A stretch of 64,000 nt of DNA from Sphingobacterium multivorum (GCF_039511225.1 NZ_CP154261.1:1116001-1180000), one strand, 5' to 3'. Shown: positions 24,976 through 33,996, counted from the first letter of the stretch. The notes: generated by a model not told the origin, from the sequence alone. Made by a program: numbers and translations.

Positions 24976-25407
24976 ATGAATTATTTCCTAGCGATCCTAT
25001 CGGTTGTTGTATTGTCTTTAACGGCCTGTAGCGGTTCACAAACAAATACCAAAGCTGAAGATCAAATAGCTTCGACTGATCCGGCGATCAGTTTGCCTGT
25101 ACAGTCAGTTCAATATAAAGTGGGTGATCTCGTCCCCACAGCACAAGTTTGCATGGTGAATGATGCTTTTATGGGGAAAAAACAATTGCTGGTCAGATAC
25201 GAGGGTAAGGATTATTATGGTTGCTGTGAAATGTGTAAAAAGCGCATACCGCAAGAAGCTGCGGTACGTGTAGCCATCGATCCTTTTTCAAAAAAAGAAG
25301 TGGATAAGGCGACGGCTTCCATTGCAATTACCGGCGATCAAGGGGAAGTTTCCTATTTTGAAAACGAAACAAACTATCGAAATTATATTAAAAATCTAAA
25401 CCTATAA
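24976..25407 (+). CDS. Small lipoprotein with a CxxxxxM/CCEMC metal-binding region
   Basis: A 143-residue lipoprotein. ATG 24976 is chosen because it gives a proper signal ending LSLTAC, with lipid Cys18. After a linker it shows CMVNDAFMGK and then YYGCCEMCKKRIP, a TRASH/YHS-like treble-clef pattern of Cys and Met residues fit to bind Cu(I) or another soft metal. It sits 11 bp after the first DUF3347 gene and 12 bp before the second. Role in the cluster: likely periplasmic copper binding or delivery. Confidence 0.82.
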   Translation: MNYFLAILSVVVLSLTACSGSQTNTKAEDQIASTDPAISLPVQSVQYKVGDLVPTAQVCMVNDAFMGKKQLLVRYEGKDYYGCCEMCKKRIPQEAAVRVAIDPFSKKEVDKATASIAITGDQGEVSYFENETNYRNYIKNLNL

Positions 25408-25419
25408 ATACACGTAATT

Positions 25420-26082
25420 ATGAAAAAGTTTATGCTAATTGTGGCGATCGCATTGATATTCGTTGCATGCAACAATTCAACATCGAAAAATACACATGCA
25501 GATCATACGGTCCCTGTTGCTGCGGATACCGCAACGACGAATGTTGACAAAAGCAAAGGCGATAGCGCTTTGACTAAAGAGGCTGCCAGAGTAAATAATA
25601 CAGCTGCAAAAATAGAACCATCGGCGGGGAAAGTTGATGTAACAGCAGCTAGCAATCCTTTTGCAGGCTTATACAGCGCCTATTTCGCGCTGAAAGATGC
25701 ATTGGTTAAGGATAATGGCGCGGCTGCACAGACAGCAGCGAAAGGAATACAGGCTGCCATTGAAAGAGTTAATAACGAACAATTGGATGCTGTTCAGGCA
25801 AAACTTTGGAAGGAATACCAACGGAAATTGGCTTTCGATACAGAGCATATTGCTGGGATTACGGAAAATGAACATCAGCGAGAGCACTTTGTGACCCTTT
25901 CCAAAAATATGTATGTGTTGATGAAATCTGTCAAACCTGAAGTTACGGTCTATTACCAACACTGCCCTATGTATCGTGATGGAAAAGGAGCCAATTGGTT
26001 GAGTACACAAAAGAAAATTGAAAATCCTTATTTAGGTCAATCAATGGCCACCTGTGGATCTATCGTAGAAACAATACATTAA
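25420..26082 (+). CDS. DUF3347 lipoprotein
   Basis: A 220-residue lipoprotein (signal ending IFVAC, lipid Cys17) with a Ala/Thr/Lys-rich linker and a C-terminal DUF3347 domain (about 85-220). The domain opens YSAYFALKDALV and closes YYQHCPMYRDGKGANWLS, then YLGQSMATCGSIVETIH. It is a paralogue of the 24074-24964 domain, with the same HCPM and SCG/TCG metal-ligand candidates, so the operon carries two tethered or soluble versions. Confidence 0.9.
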   Translation: MKKFMLIVAIALIFVACNNSTSKNTHADHTVPVAADTATTNVDKSKGDSALTKEAARVNNTAAKIEPSAGKVDVTAASNPFAGLYSAYFALKDALVKDNGAAAQTAAKGIQAAIERVNNEQLDAVQAKLWKEYQRKLAFDTEHIAGITENEHQREHFVTLSKNMYVLMKSVKPEVTVYYQHCPMYRDGKGANWLSTQKKIENPYLGQSMATCGSIVETIH

Positions 26083-26086
26083 TACA

Positions 26087-26551
26087 ATGAAAAGCTTATT
26101 CGAAGGACTGCCCAGCTTACACCCGCTATTGGTACATTTTCCGATTGTGCTCTTGCTGATGGCCTTGATTAGTCATATAGGTGCCTTATTGTTAAAAAAA
26201 CATCGACGTCCTTTCACTGTGCTGACTTTCGGATTGTTATTACTGGGAACACTTGGAGCTCTTGCTGCAATTCAGACCGCAACCCATATTTCAGGCGATG
26301 CAGATGAAAAGGCCTTCGCGGTTTTTGAGATCCATCAACGTTTTGCCTGGATCAGCTTTTGGATTGCAAGTAGCACTACAGTCCTGCATTTTGTTGGATT
26401 GCGAAAAGATACAAGTGCTTGGATAAACTATTTGATATTGATTTTGTTGATCAGTTTATCGGTGACACTATTTATCACGGGGCATCACGGTGCTAGACTG
26501 GTCTACCAATATGGCGTAGGACCGATGGGAAATGGAATACTAATGTATTAA
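26087..26551 (+). CDS. DUF2231 membrane protein
   Basis: A 154-residue inner-membrane protein with four helices. It starts with the family motif LPSLHPLLVHFPIVLLLMAL, and further His residues (THISGDADE, HQRFAW, ITGHHGARLVY) are placed to bind heme or metal. DUF2231 proteins often accompany redox or metal-resistance genes; the activity is unknown. It follows the DUF3347 gene by 4 bp and precedes the oxidase by 10 bp. Confidence 0.9.
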   Translation: MKSLFEGLPSLHPLLVHFPIVLLLMALISHIGALLLKKHRRPFTVLTFGLLLLGTLGALAAIQTATHISGDADEKAFAVFEIHQRFAWISFWIASSTTVLHFVGLRKDTSAWINYLILILLISLSVTLFITGHHGARLVYQYGVGPMGNGILMY

Positions 26552-26561
26552 ATGAATAAAC

Positions 26562-28838
26562 ATGTATAAAAAGAGTAATATATTAACGGTTGTCTTACTA
26601 TTGATGACACAACTGACAGTGCTGGCCCAGAAGGTGGTTCGTCATGACCTTTATGTACGGGATACCATTGTCAATTATGCCGGCAAATCAAAACGGGCAA
26701 TCGCTGTAAACGGGCAGATTCCAATGCCGACCCTGACTTTTACTGAAGGAGATACGGCGGAAATCGTTGTTCACAATGAGTTAAAGGAAAGTACTTCGCT
26801 GCACTGGCACGGTATTTTTCTGCCGAATAAAGAAGACGGTGTGCCACACCTGACGCAGGAACCTATAAAGCCGAATTCGACTTATACCTATCGTTTTCCG
26901 ATAATTCAACACGGTACACATTGGTATCACTCGCATTCGGGCCTCCAGGAACAGATCGGTATGTATGGTAGCCTTATTCTCAACAAGCGTGCAGATGATA
27001 AGACTTTCCGAAAAGGAATTGATGATTTACCCACGATTCCGGTCATATTAAGTGAATGGACAAATTATAACCCCGATAACATTCAGCGAATGCTACACAC
27101 GGCCAACGATTGGGCCGCGATAAAAAAAGGGTCTACACAATCGTACGTCGAAGCAATTAAAGAAGGGAAGTTTAAGACGAAAGTCACGAATGAATGGAAA
27201 CGTCAGCTGGCGATGGATGTCAGTGATGTCTATTATGATAAGGTGTTGATGAACGGGGCTCATTCCACGGATTTAAAGTCGGTGAATGGTAAAGCTTTGA
27301 AAGCAGGAGATAAAGTGCGTTTACGAATTTCCAATGGCGGTGCTTCGTCTTATTTTTGGCTGCGCTATGCAGGTGGCAAAATTACCGTTGTTGCCAATGA
27401 TGGGAATGATGTGGTTCCGGTGGAGGTCGATCGATTAATGATTGCGGTATCGGAGACTTATGATGTCGTTGTAACTATACCAAATGAAGGTACAGCTTAC
27501 GAATTCATGGCAACAACAGAAGATCGAACACAATCTGCCAGTTATTTTGTCGGAAATGGTATTAAACAATTGATTTCCCCGCTTCCCCGCCTTAAATATT
27601 TTGAGGGCATGAAGATGATGAACGATATGATGAAGATGAATGGTGATCTCAATGATATGGGCATGAAGATGAGTCTGAACCAGATGGATATGAATGTGGT
27701 GATGTATCCCGAAATTACAGGTGATGGAAAGAAAAAAGAAGATCACAGTAAACATAGCGGTATGAATCATGGACAAATGAACATGGACGAAGATCCCAAT
27801 CGTTATAATGCCAATGCATTGGGCGATATTGTCACGCTCAACTATGCGATGCTGGAGTCTCCTCAAGCTACTGAACTACCTAAAGAAGCGCCGATACGAG
27901 ATCTCAAATTTACCCTGACGGGAAATATGAGCCGTTATGTATGGAGCATGGACAATAAAATTCTTTCTGAAACGGATAAGATACCTGTAAAAAAGGGCGA
28001 GGTATTGCGCATTACCATCTATAATAACTCAATGATGCGTCATCCAATACATCTGCATGGCTTTGACTTTAGATTGTTAAATGGAAAAGGATCAAAAGCG
28101 CCGTTGAAAAATGTGGTGGATATCATGCCCATGGAGACGGATACGATCGAATTCTTAGCGAATGAAGAAGGAGACTGGTTTTTTCATTGCCATATCCTGT
28201 ATCATATGATGGCGGGGATGAACCGCGTTTTTGCTGTGGACGATTATAAAAATCCCTATCTTCCAGATAAAGCTAAAGCCTATAAGGAGCTGCAGATGGA
28301 AAGTAATATGACTCATTTCATGGCGCAAAATGATTTCGCTACCAATGGAAATGACGGTCAGGCAATGTTTCAGAATGCACGCTGGCAGCTTGGTTCAGAA
28401 TGGCGTTTGGGGTATAATGATATGCACGGTTATGAGGTGGAAACCCACTTGGGTAGATACTTTGGGAAGATGCAATGGTTTATGCCATTTGTAGGTTTTG
28501 ATTATCGTTATCGTCGAATGGGGGAGGATGAACATGAGAAAAATATTTTTGGACAGGCCAATAAAAAAGATAGTCGCAAAGCTTTAAGTCTGGGTTTTAT
28601 GTATACTTTACCCATGTTGGTCAATTTTCAGGCAGAGGTGTATCACGATGGAATTGTGCGATTGCAGCTTATGCGTGAGGATATCCCGATCGCTAGAAGG
28701 ATCCGTGGCGATTTTATGGTCAACTCAGACCTTGAATATATGGCTGGACTAAATTATGTCATCACCAAAAATATGGCTTTTAGAACACATTATGATAGCG
28801 ATATGGGCTTTGGTGTGGGCTTGTCATTAAATTATTAA
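26562..28838 (+). CDS. Multicopper oxidase (CopA-like) with C-terminal barrel-like extension
   Basis: A 758-residue exported protein (signal ending VLAQ). It has three cupredoxin domains with all copper ligands: HWHG at 81-84, HWYHSH at 120-125, HPIHLH at 494-499 and HCHILYH at 542-548 with Met553, the type-1 Cys543/His494/His548/Met553 set. A Met-rich insert (about 350-415) resembles CopA/CueO copper-oxidase loops, so oxidation of Cu(I) is expected. Residues about 590-758 are not part of the usual oxidase: they alternate amphipathic strands and end GVGLSLNY, resembling a CopB-like outer-membrane barrel piece. Last gene of the operon; terminator at 28865-28895. Confidence 0.92.
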   Translation: MYKKSNILTVVLLLMTQLTVLAQKVVRHDLYVRDTIVNYAGKSKRAIAVNGQIPMPTLTFTEGDTAEIVVHNELKESTSLHWHGIFLPNKEDGVPHLTQEPIKPNSTYTYRFPIIQHGTHWYHSHSGLQEQIGMYGSLILNKRADDKTFRKGIDDLPTIPVILSEWTNYNPDNIQRMLHTANDWAAIKKGSTQSYVEAIKEGKFKTKVTNEWKRQLAMDVSDVYYDKVLMNGAHSTDLKSVNGKALKAGDKVRLRISNGGASSYFWLRYAGGKITVVANDGNDVVPVEVDRLMIAVSETYDVVVTIPNEGTAYEFMATTEDRTQSASYFVGNGIKQLISPLPRLKYFEGMKMMNDMMKMNGDLNDMGMKMSLNQMDMNVVMYPEITGDGKKKEDHSKHSGMNHGQMNMDEDPNRYNANALGDIVTLNYAMLESPQATELPKEAPIRDLKFTLTGNMSRYVWSMDNKILSETDKIPVKKGEVLRITIYNNSMMRHPIHLHGFDFRLLNGKGSKAPLKNVVDIMPMETDTIEFLANEEGDWFFHCHILYHMMAGMNRVFAVDDYKNPYLPDKAKAYKELQMESNMTHFMAQNDFATNGNDGQAMFQNARWQLGSEWRLGYNDMHGYEVETHLGRYFGKMQWFMPFVGFDYRYRRMGEDEHEKNIFGQANKKDSRKALSLGFMYTLPMLVNFQAEVYHDGIVRLQLMREDIPIARRIRGDFMVNSDLEYMAGLNYVITKNMAFRTHYDSDMGFGVGLSLNY

Positions 28839-28864
28839 AAGAATAGATTTTATATTGGATTTTT

Positions 28865-28895
28865 AAAGGGGGCTTTCCATCGCAAAGCCCCCTTT
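28865..28895 (+). terminator. Terminator of the copper operon
   Basis: The 12-bp perfect stem AAAGGGGGCTTT (28865-28876) / AAAGCCCCCTTT (28884-28895) has a 7-nt loop and is followed by further T residues. It lies 26 bp after the oxidase stop. Confidence 0.9.
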
Positions 28896-29008
28896 TTCTT
28901 GTGCTATAAAAAGAGTGGATAAGTGGCGTACTGTTTATAAAATAATCCTGATTTTATTGGTAGATTATTGGGAGATAAATCGGACTTTAGCCGCGTTCAT
29001 CCAAATGA

Positions 29009-29052
29009 GGTCCCTATAAGGTCCGAATAAGGTCCCTATAAACTCCCTATTA
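29009..29052. repeat. Four tandem 11-bp repeats
   Basis: Units: GGTCCCTATAA (29009), GGTCCGAATAA (29020), GGTCCCTATAA (29031) and ACTCCCTATTA (29042). The exact 11-bp period puts each copy on the same face of the helix. The array sits between two convergent transcription units, away from promoters. It may be an interspersed element of the genome or a length-variable tract. Confidence 0.8.
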
Positions 29053-29244
29053 TTGAATATAAAAATAACTTATTATGTAAGCTTTGTCTACAATGTATTT
29101 TCATGTTTTGCCCTTCGGGTTATCGCTAGCTTAGTGCTTTCCCCGTTAGCGTATTCCTTTCTCCGCTACCCTGCCTATAAAAGGAAGATAGATCAATTCT
29201 TATTGGGGAATGGCGAATCTGGTTTTGGTAGATGGAAAGAAAGA

Positions 29245-29277
29245 AAAACGCCAGAAATGGTTTATTCCTGGCGTTTT
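29245..29277 (-). terminator. Terminator of fabH
   Basis: The 10-bp stem AAAACGCCAG (29245-29254) / CTGGCGTTTT (29268-29277) has a 13-nt loop. On the minus strand it is followed by a T-rich run and lies 42 bp after the fabH stop. Confidence 0.75.
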
Positions 29278-29318
29278 ATACTAGTGTGAATTTTATGACG
29301 ACTAAAGTTTTTGATCGC

Positions 29319-30317
29319 TTAAATCATCCATTTAAATATGCTGGCTCCCCAAGAGAAACCTGCACCAAAGGCGGTTAACATGACTAAATCACCGGTATTT
29401 AATTTTTTAATATTCTGCCAGATACACAACGGGATCGTGGCAGCAATGGTATTTCCTAGGTATTCGATATTACTTAATGCTCTGTCTTCTGGTATATTCA
29501 GACTACGCCCAACGGCATCAATGATGCGCTGATTAGCCTGATGTGGAATTAACCAGTTGATATCTTCAATCTGTAGGTTGTTGCGTTGTAAAACCGTATT
29601 ACAAGCGTCGCTCATAGACTGAACAGCATGTCTAAATACAGTTTTGCCATCTTGTTTCAGGAATCTGTTGTCGTTGACAGGAAGATTACTGTCGATTGGA
29701 TGCAAAGAACCGCCGGCTTCGATTTTTAAGAATTCTTTTCCCGCGCCATTGCTACATAGATAGGCATCCATAATTCCACCTTCTAAAGATGGCTCAAGCC
29801 ATATCACACCAGCGCCATCACCAAAAAGAATATTGGTCGAACGATCTTTTAAATCGACATAAGTACTGATGTTGTCAGCACCGACTACGAGTACATTTTT
29901 ATAACGGCCTGTCTCAACGAGAGCTGAAGCCATGTCTAAGGCATATAAAAACCCAGAGCAAGCAGCATTGACATCAAAAGCCCAAACATTGGTAAGACCT
30001 AATTTTTCTAAAATGATATTTGCTGTTGCCGGCATTGGCATATCGGGTGTAGAAGTCGCTACAATTAGCGCATCTACATCGTTCAGATTTTTATGATATT
30101 GTGTTGCCAAATCTTGTATAGCTTTTACAGCCATGTCTGATGTGGCAAGATTTTCTTCTAAAATTCTCCGCTCCTTAATACCTGTACGTTTGATAATCCA
30201 TTCATCGGATGTATCGCAAAACTGCTCCAAATCTGTATTTGATCTCTTATTCGGTGGAATATATCCGCCAATACCAGTAATTGCTGCATACGGCCTGCTG
30301 GGTATTCTCTCAGTCAT
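29319..30317 (-). CDS. fabH: Beta-ketoacyl-ACP synthase III
   Basis: A 332-residue condensing enzyme that joins an acyl-CoA starter to malonyl-ACP in fatty-acid synthesis. The catalytic triad is present: Cys120 (VNAACSGF), His259 (IPHQANQR) and Asn289 (LGNTIAAT). The gene is alone, not in the plsX-rpmF-fab arrangement, so it may be an additional paralogue; the FabH class as such is clear. Divergent neighbours share no obvious pathway with it. Confidence 0.93.
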   Translation of the reverse strand: MTERIPSRPYAAITGIGGYIPPNKRSNTDLEQFCDTSDEWIIKRTGIKERRILEENLATSDMAVKAIQDLATQYHKNLNDVDALIVATSTPDMPMPATANIILEKLGLTNVWAFDVNAACSGFLYALDMASALVETGRYKNVLVVGADNISTYVDLKDRSTNILFGDGAGVIWLEPSLEGGIMDAYLCSNGAGKEFLKIEAGGSLHPIDSNLPVNDNRFLKQDGKTVFRHAVQSMSDACNTVLQRNNLQIEDINWLIPHQANQRIIDAVGRSLNIPEDRALSNIEYLGNTIAATIPLCIWQNIKKLNTGDLVMLTAFGAGFSWGASIFKWMI

Positions 30318-30617
30318 AAATTAATGTACTCTATTCTCTCTCTTATTATAGCTATCCTATTAGGAATGACTCGTGTGTTTTTTGCGCCGTAAAACTACGG
30401 TTAATTTATGCGATTAGTAAGCGAAAAAAATGATTTATGGCAAAAAATTACGTTTTGCCAACACTTTTAACTGTTTTTTACATATTGTCTATACTAATCT
30501 TTTAATCGGTCTTTATGATGCGGAATTAAATATTGAATGCGCCTGTTTTTACGAAATATTAATCTAACTATGTTCGTCCAATTCGCAAAATAGTCTAGTT
30601 GCTTTTTGTGTTTCAAA
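30318..30617. other. Intergenic, upstream of fabH
   Basis: 300 bp of AT-rich sequence between fabH and the end of the MocR gene. It must hold the fabH promoter, but I could not fix it; nothing else is visible. Confidence 0.4.
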
Positions 30618-32054
30618 TCATCGGAAGGAGCGTTTCGCCTGTTCCAAAAGTTCAGCTAAAATGATGATTCCTTCCTCGATCAATTCCTCAGATAAGGATC
30701 CATAACCAAGTCGTATTCCACCAAAAATATTTTCTCTGCTGTAGTTTTCGGGATGCGGTATATGGACTGATCTTTCCTTTAATTTTTGGGATAAAAATGC
30801 CCAGTCGATCTGATGTTTAAATGATAGCCAAACCGCCAATCCCCCTTTTGGAGAAGTATAGCTCACATGATCCTGCAGATATTTGTCCAATTGGGCGATC
30901 ATGAAATCACGTTTCTTTTTGTAAAGCAGCGTTGCTTTTCGGATATGTCTACGAATTGTTCCATCCTGAATGAGTTCCAGGACAGCTTGCTCCATAATAT
31001 TGTCACCTTGTATATCGATGAAGTAGCGAAGTTCGGTAACCTGCTGGAGTAGCTGCTCGTTTCTTGTCGCCAGATAACCGAGACGGAGTGCTGGTGCAAC
31101 AACTTTGCTGAGTGTACCAATGTAAACAGTATTGATCAGTTCCTGCTGTGAAGCGAGTGGGTAATAGGGCGCTTGTTCAAAATGAAATTCGTAATCGTAA
31201 TCGTCCTCAATGATCGTGAAGTTATGTTGGTTGGATAATGCTATTAATTGTGATCTCCGTTCTTTGCTTAAGGTCACAGTGGTTGGATATTGTCGATGTG
31301 GAGTAAGATATAGTGCCCTAATATTGCTTTTTTTCAATAAATGTGGGAGAAGTTCATCAACGATAAGACCATCGGTATCGACAGGGATAGGAATCAATCG
31401 CGCACCAGCTTTTTCAAAGATTTTCCAGGCTGAATGGTATCCAGGGGACTCCACAAAGATATAATCATCGTGCCGTAATAGGCATTGGGCGACCAGGTAC
31501 ATGGCCATTTGACTTCCACGACTGATGCATAGGTTATTTTTATCAATGTGCATGTTGCGCTCGATGTTGAGCATATTGGCGATTTCTTCCCGAAAATCAA
31601 GATGTCCTCGGGGATCGGCATAGCCCATCATTTTCCAACGTGCGCTGCGTTTAAAAATTTGACGATAGGCCCGTCCGAGCTGTTCTATCGGGGCAATCTT
31701 GCTGTCTGGATTACCATCATCGAATATAATACGTGTGGGGGCTTGATGATCAGATAATTCGATCTTTTGTGCAACATATAGGTTAGAGCCATAAGGTAAT
31801 TGAGCCGCTACAAATATACCTCTACGTGCCTGACTAACCAGCCAGCCTTCGCTCAACAGCAACTGTATGGCATCAATTACCGTGTTTCGGTTTAATTTTA
31901 GTTGGGCTGCAAGAGATCTGCTACTGGGTAAGGCCGTTCCTTTCGCCAATCGACCTGATTGTATATCAGCAGCAATGTTATCCGCTATTTGGATGTAAAT
32001 CGCTTTTGAAGAGGATCTGTCAATATCTATCGTTAAATTCCAAGGTCTAAGCAT
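30618..32054 (-). CDS. MocR/PdxR-family regulator (GntR HTH plus aminotransferase domain)
   Basis: A 478-residue chimeric regulator. Residues about 10-78 form a GntR winged helix (IYIQIADNIAADIQSGRL, then SSRSLAAQLKLNRNTV). Residues about 105-470 form a fold-type-I aminotransferase domain with the PLP Lys317 in TLSKVVAPALRLGY. MocR proteins use PLP, or its adduct with an amino compound, to control neighbouring genes. The divergent neighbour is a PLP aminotransferase, and repeats suited to MocR binding lie between them (32073-32096, 32189-32224). The likely target is therefore the 32273 gene, plus autoregulation. Confidence 0.92.
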   Translation of the reverse strand: MLRPWNLTIDIDRSSSKAIYIQIADNIAADIQSGRLAKGTALPSSRSLAAQLKLNRNTVIDAIQLLLSEGWLVSQARRGIFVAAQLPYGSNLYVAQKIELSDHQAPTRIIFDDGNPDSKIAPIEQLGRAYRQIFKRSARWKMMGYADPRGHLDFREEIANMLNIERNMHIDKNNLCISRGSQMAMYLVAQCLLRHDDYIFVESPGYHSAWKIFEKAGARLIPIPVDTDGLIVDELLPHLLKKSNIRALYLTPHRQYPTTVTLSKERRSQLIALSNQHNFTIIEDDYDYEFHFEQAPYYPLASQQELINTVYIGTLSKVVAPALRLGYLATRNEQLLQQVTELRYFIDIQGDNIMEQAVLELIQDGTIRRHIRKATLLYKKKRDFMIAQLDKYLQDHVSYTSPKGGLAVWLSFKHQIDWAFLSQKLKERSVHIPHPENYSRENIFGGIRLGYGSLSEELIEEGIIILAELLEQAKRSFR

Positions 32055-32072
32055 GAGGCTATTGTATCGGGT

Positions 32073-32096
32073 AATTGTTCAAATATACAATTGTTC
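32073..32096 (-). promoter_or_regulatory. MocR promoter with flanking direct repeat
   Basis: Minus-strand TATATTTG (32080-32087), a perfect -7 element, is flanked by two copies of AATTGTTC (32073-32080 and 32089-32096, 16-bp period). Repeats that clasp the -7 element suggest autorepression by the MocR protein. No clear -33 TTG is found at the expected place. Confidence 0.5.
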
Positions 32097-32188
32097 TGCA
32101 GGATTAAAATACATCGGATAGATGATGCATGATCAGTGCTGCGCTATTCTATTTAAGATGAGTTGTTTTGTTTATTGTACGTGACGGC

Positions 32189-32224
32189 TGGACTAGGAAT
32201 AAATAACCATCTTGGACTAGGAAT
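32189..32224 (+). repeat. Direct repeat, candidate MocR operator
   Basis: TGGACTAGGAAT occurs twice (32189-32200, 32213-32224), 24 bp apart, about 50-85 bp upstream of the aminotransferase ATG. Known MocR regulators bind paired direct repeats, and the CTGGAC start of the first copy is like the CTGGAC core described for TauR. It is a probable activator site for the adjacent MocR protein. Confidence 0.6.
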
Positions 32225-32272
32225 GAAAGGAGATTTAAGTTGATTTTTGAGTTTTACTAATCGAAGTCATTC

Positions 32273-33430
32273 ATGAAACCATTTCCCGTTTTTGAGAAAG
32301 TTGATATTGCGATCGAACGAGCCCTTGGTTGCTTTGTTTATGATAAACAGCAGCAGGCCTATTTAGATCTATATGGTGGTCATGCCGTTATTTCTGTTGG
32401 GCATAGCCATCCGCATGTTGTTGAAGAAACTATACAACAGATGAATAAGATCGGATTCTATTCAAATGCAGTTACAAACGATCTTCAGGATCGTTTGGCC
32501 GAGCGCTTGGGCAGTGCCTGTGGTTATCCTACATATGCTGTTTTTTACAGTAATTCGGGGGCCGAAGCAAATGAAAATGCACTGAAGTTAGCTTCGTTCC
32601 ATACGGGAAGGAGGAAAGTATTGGCGATGTCAAATGCGTTTCATGGGAGAACCTCAGCCGCGGTTTCGGCAACGGATATCCGGTCGATTCGTGCACCATT
32701 AAATGACAGTGAACAATTTGTCTTTACGCCCTTCAACGAGATCTCCAGTTTGAAAAAACAATTGGAAACCGAAGAATATTGTGCTGTCATCATTGAACCT
32801 ATTCAAGGAGTCGGGGGGATTCATCGGGCAAGTCCTAGTTTCTTACAGGAAGTAAGAGCAATCTGCACGAAAACTGGGACTATGCTTATTTTAGATGAAA
32901 TTCAATGCGGGTATGGGCGCACGGGACGTTTCTTTGCACATCAGCATGCTGGGATAGAAGCCGATTTAATTACGGTGGCCAAAGGGATTGCAAATGGCCT
33001 CCCGATGGGGGCGACAATTATTTCGCCTAAAATAAAGCCGGTCACGGGGCAATTGGGCACTACTTTTGGCGGTAGTCATGTGGTTTGCGCGGCGGCACTG
33101 GCTGTACTTGATGTCATCCAAAAAGAGCAATTGATTGATAATGCCGCAACTGTAGGTGAATTTCTGTTGACAGAATTAAGAAAAATTCATGGCGTGAGTG
33201 AAGTGAGGGGGCAAGGATTGATGATTGGCGTAGAGTTTGAAAACGATATTCAACACCTACGGGAAGAACTTTTGTTTTCTGAAAAGATTTTTACAGGATA
33301 TGCAGGACGCTATACCCTCCGCCTATTACCGCCGCTCTGTTTCACCATGAATCACGCGGAGACATTTTTGAAGAGTCTACGGAAGCTTGTGCACAAAGAG
33401 AAACTAGCCGATGATGTTTCGGTATATTGA
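32273..33430 (+). CDS. Class-III aminotransferase, acetylornithine aminotransferase-like
   Basis: A 385-residue PLP enzyme close in pattern to ArgD (LDLYGGHAVISVGHSHPHV, FYSNSGAEANENALKLA, EPIQGVGGI, DEIQCGYGRTG; PLP Lys237 in VAKGIANGLPMG). No other arginine gene is near, and the gene is divergent from a MocR regulator. It may therefore be a specialised paralogue acting on another omega-amino compound, not the biosynthetic ArgD. The gene is preceded by a 12-bp direct repeat. Confidence 0.88.
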   Translation: MKPFPVFEKVDIAIERALGCFVYDKQQQAYLDLYGGHAVISVGHSHPHVVEETIQQMNKIGFYSNAVTNDLQDRLAERLGSACGYPTYAVFYSNSGAEANENALKLASFHTGRRKVLAMSNAFHGRTSAAVSATDIRSIRAPLNDSEQFVFTPFNEISSLKKQLETEEYCAVIIEPIQGVGGIHRASPSFLQEVRAICTKTGTMLILDEIQCGYGRTGRFFAHQHAGIEADLITVAKGIANGLPMGATIISPKIKPVTGQLGTTFGGSHVVCAAALAVLDVIQKEQLIDNAATVGEFLLTELRKIHGVSEVRGQGLMIGVEFENDIQHLREELLFSEKIFTGYAGRYTLRLLPPLCFTMNHAETFLKSLRKLVHKEKLADDVSVY

Positions 33431-33558
33431 TTGGCCCCGCTGTATTGATTTTTTGCGAGGTTTTAACGAAGCATTCTCCAGATGAGCTGTTGCGCTTTGA
33501 TAAATGTTGTAAAAGAAGTAATTTCACATCTAGCGTATTTAATCAGTAATAGCTTATA

Positions 33559-33981
33559 ATGGATTTCAAGACAACAAAAAAATATTTGCCTACAGCGGGT
33601 TTAGTGAGTATTAAGGAAGATAAATTATTATTGGCGTATAGCAACAATAGAAAGGCATGGTATCTGCCAGGTGGGAAGATTGATGCAGGGGAGGAAGCCC
33701 TGCAGTCCCTACGTCGCGAGATTTTGGAGGAGTTGAATATCAATCTGGATCCGGATAAAATCTCGTACTATTGCCATATAACAGCCCCGGCGTACGGACT
33801 TGTGCCAGAGGTTATCATGGAACAGGATTGTTTTCTGTATCCATTAACAGAGCAGATCGAACCCAGTAATGAGATTGGCGCCGTTCGTTATTTTTCACAC
33901 CAAGAATATCAGGAAGAACCTATCCAGGTCATTGGCGTTTTGCATGTGTTTGACAAGTTGAAGGCTGACGGATTGATTTAA
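33559..33981 (+). CDS. Nudix hydrolase
   Basis: A 140-residue protein with an intact Nudix box from Gly39 to Glu58 (G-x5-E-x7-RE-x2-EE: GKIDAGEEALQSLRREILEE). It hydrolyses a nucleoside-diphosphate-linked compound; the substrate is not evident. Convergent with the next gene, with 15 bp between stops. Confidence 0.92.
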   Translation: MDFKTTKKYLPTAGLVSIKEDKLLLAYSNNRKAWYLPGGKIDAGEEALQSLRREILEELNINLDPDKISYYCHITAPAYGLVPEVIMEQDCFLYPLTEQIEPSNEIGAVRYFSHQEYQEEPIQVIGVLHVFDKLKADGLI

Positions 33982-33996
33982 AAAATCCTGTCGCTG

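Larger units (their letters stand above)
28839..29318. other. Convergent intergenic region with repeats
   Basis: 480 bp between the copper operon and the fabH gene. It holds the two terminators (28865-28895, 29245-29277) and a four-unit 11-bp tandem repeat (29009-29052). The open frame at 29053-29289 begins directly after the repeat and has no recognisable protein features. Confidence 0.55.

Noticed and set aside
29053..29289. A 78-codon open frame between the copper operon and fabH.
   Set aside because: It starts right after the 11-bp tandem repeat and runs through the fabH terminator stem, so it is unlikely to be coding.
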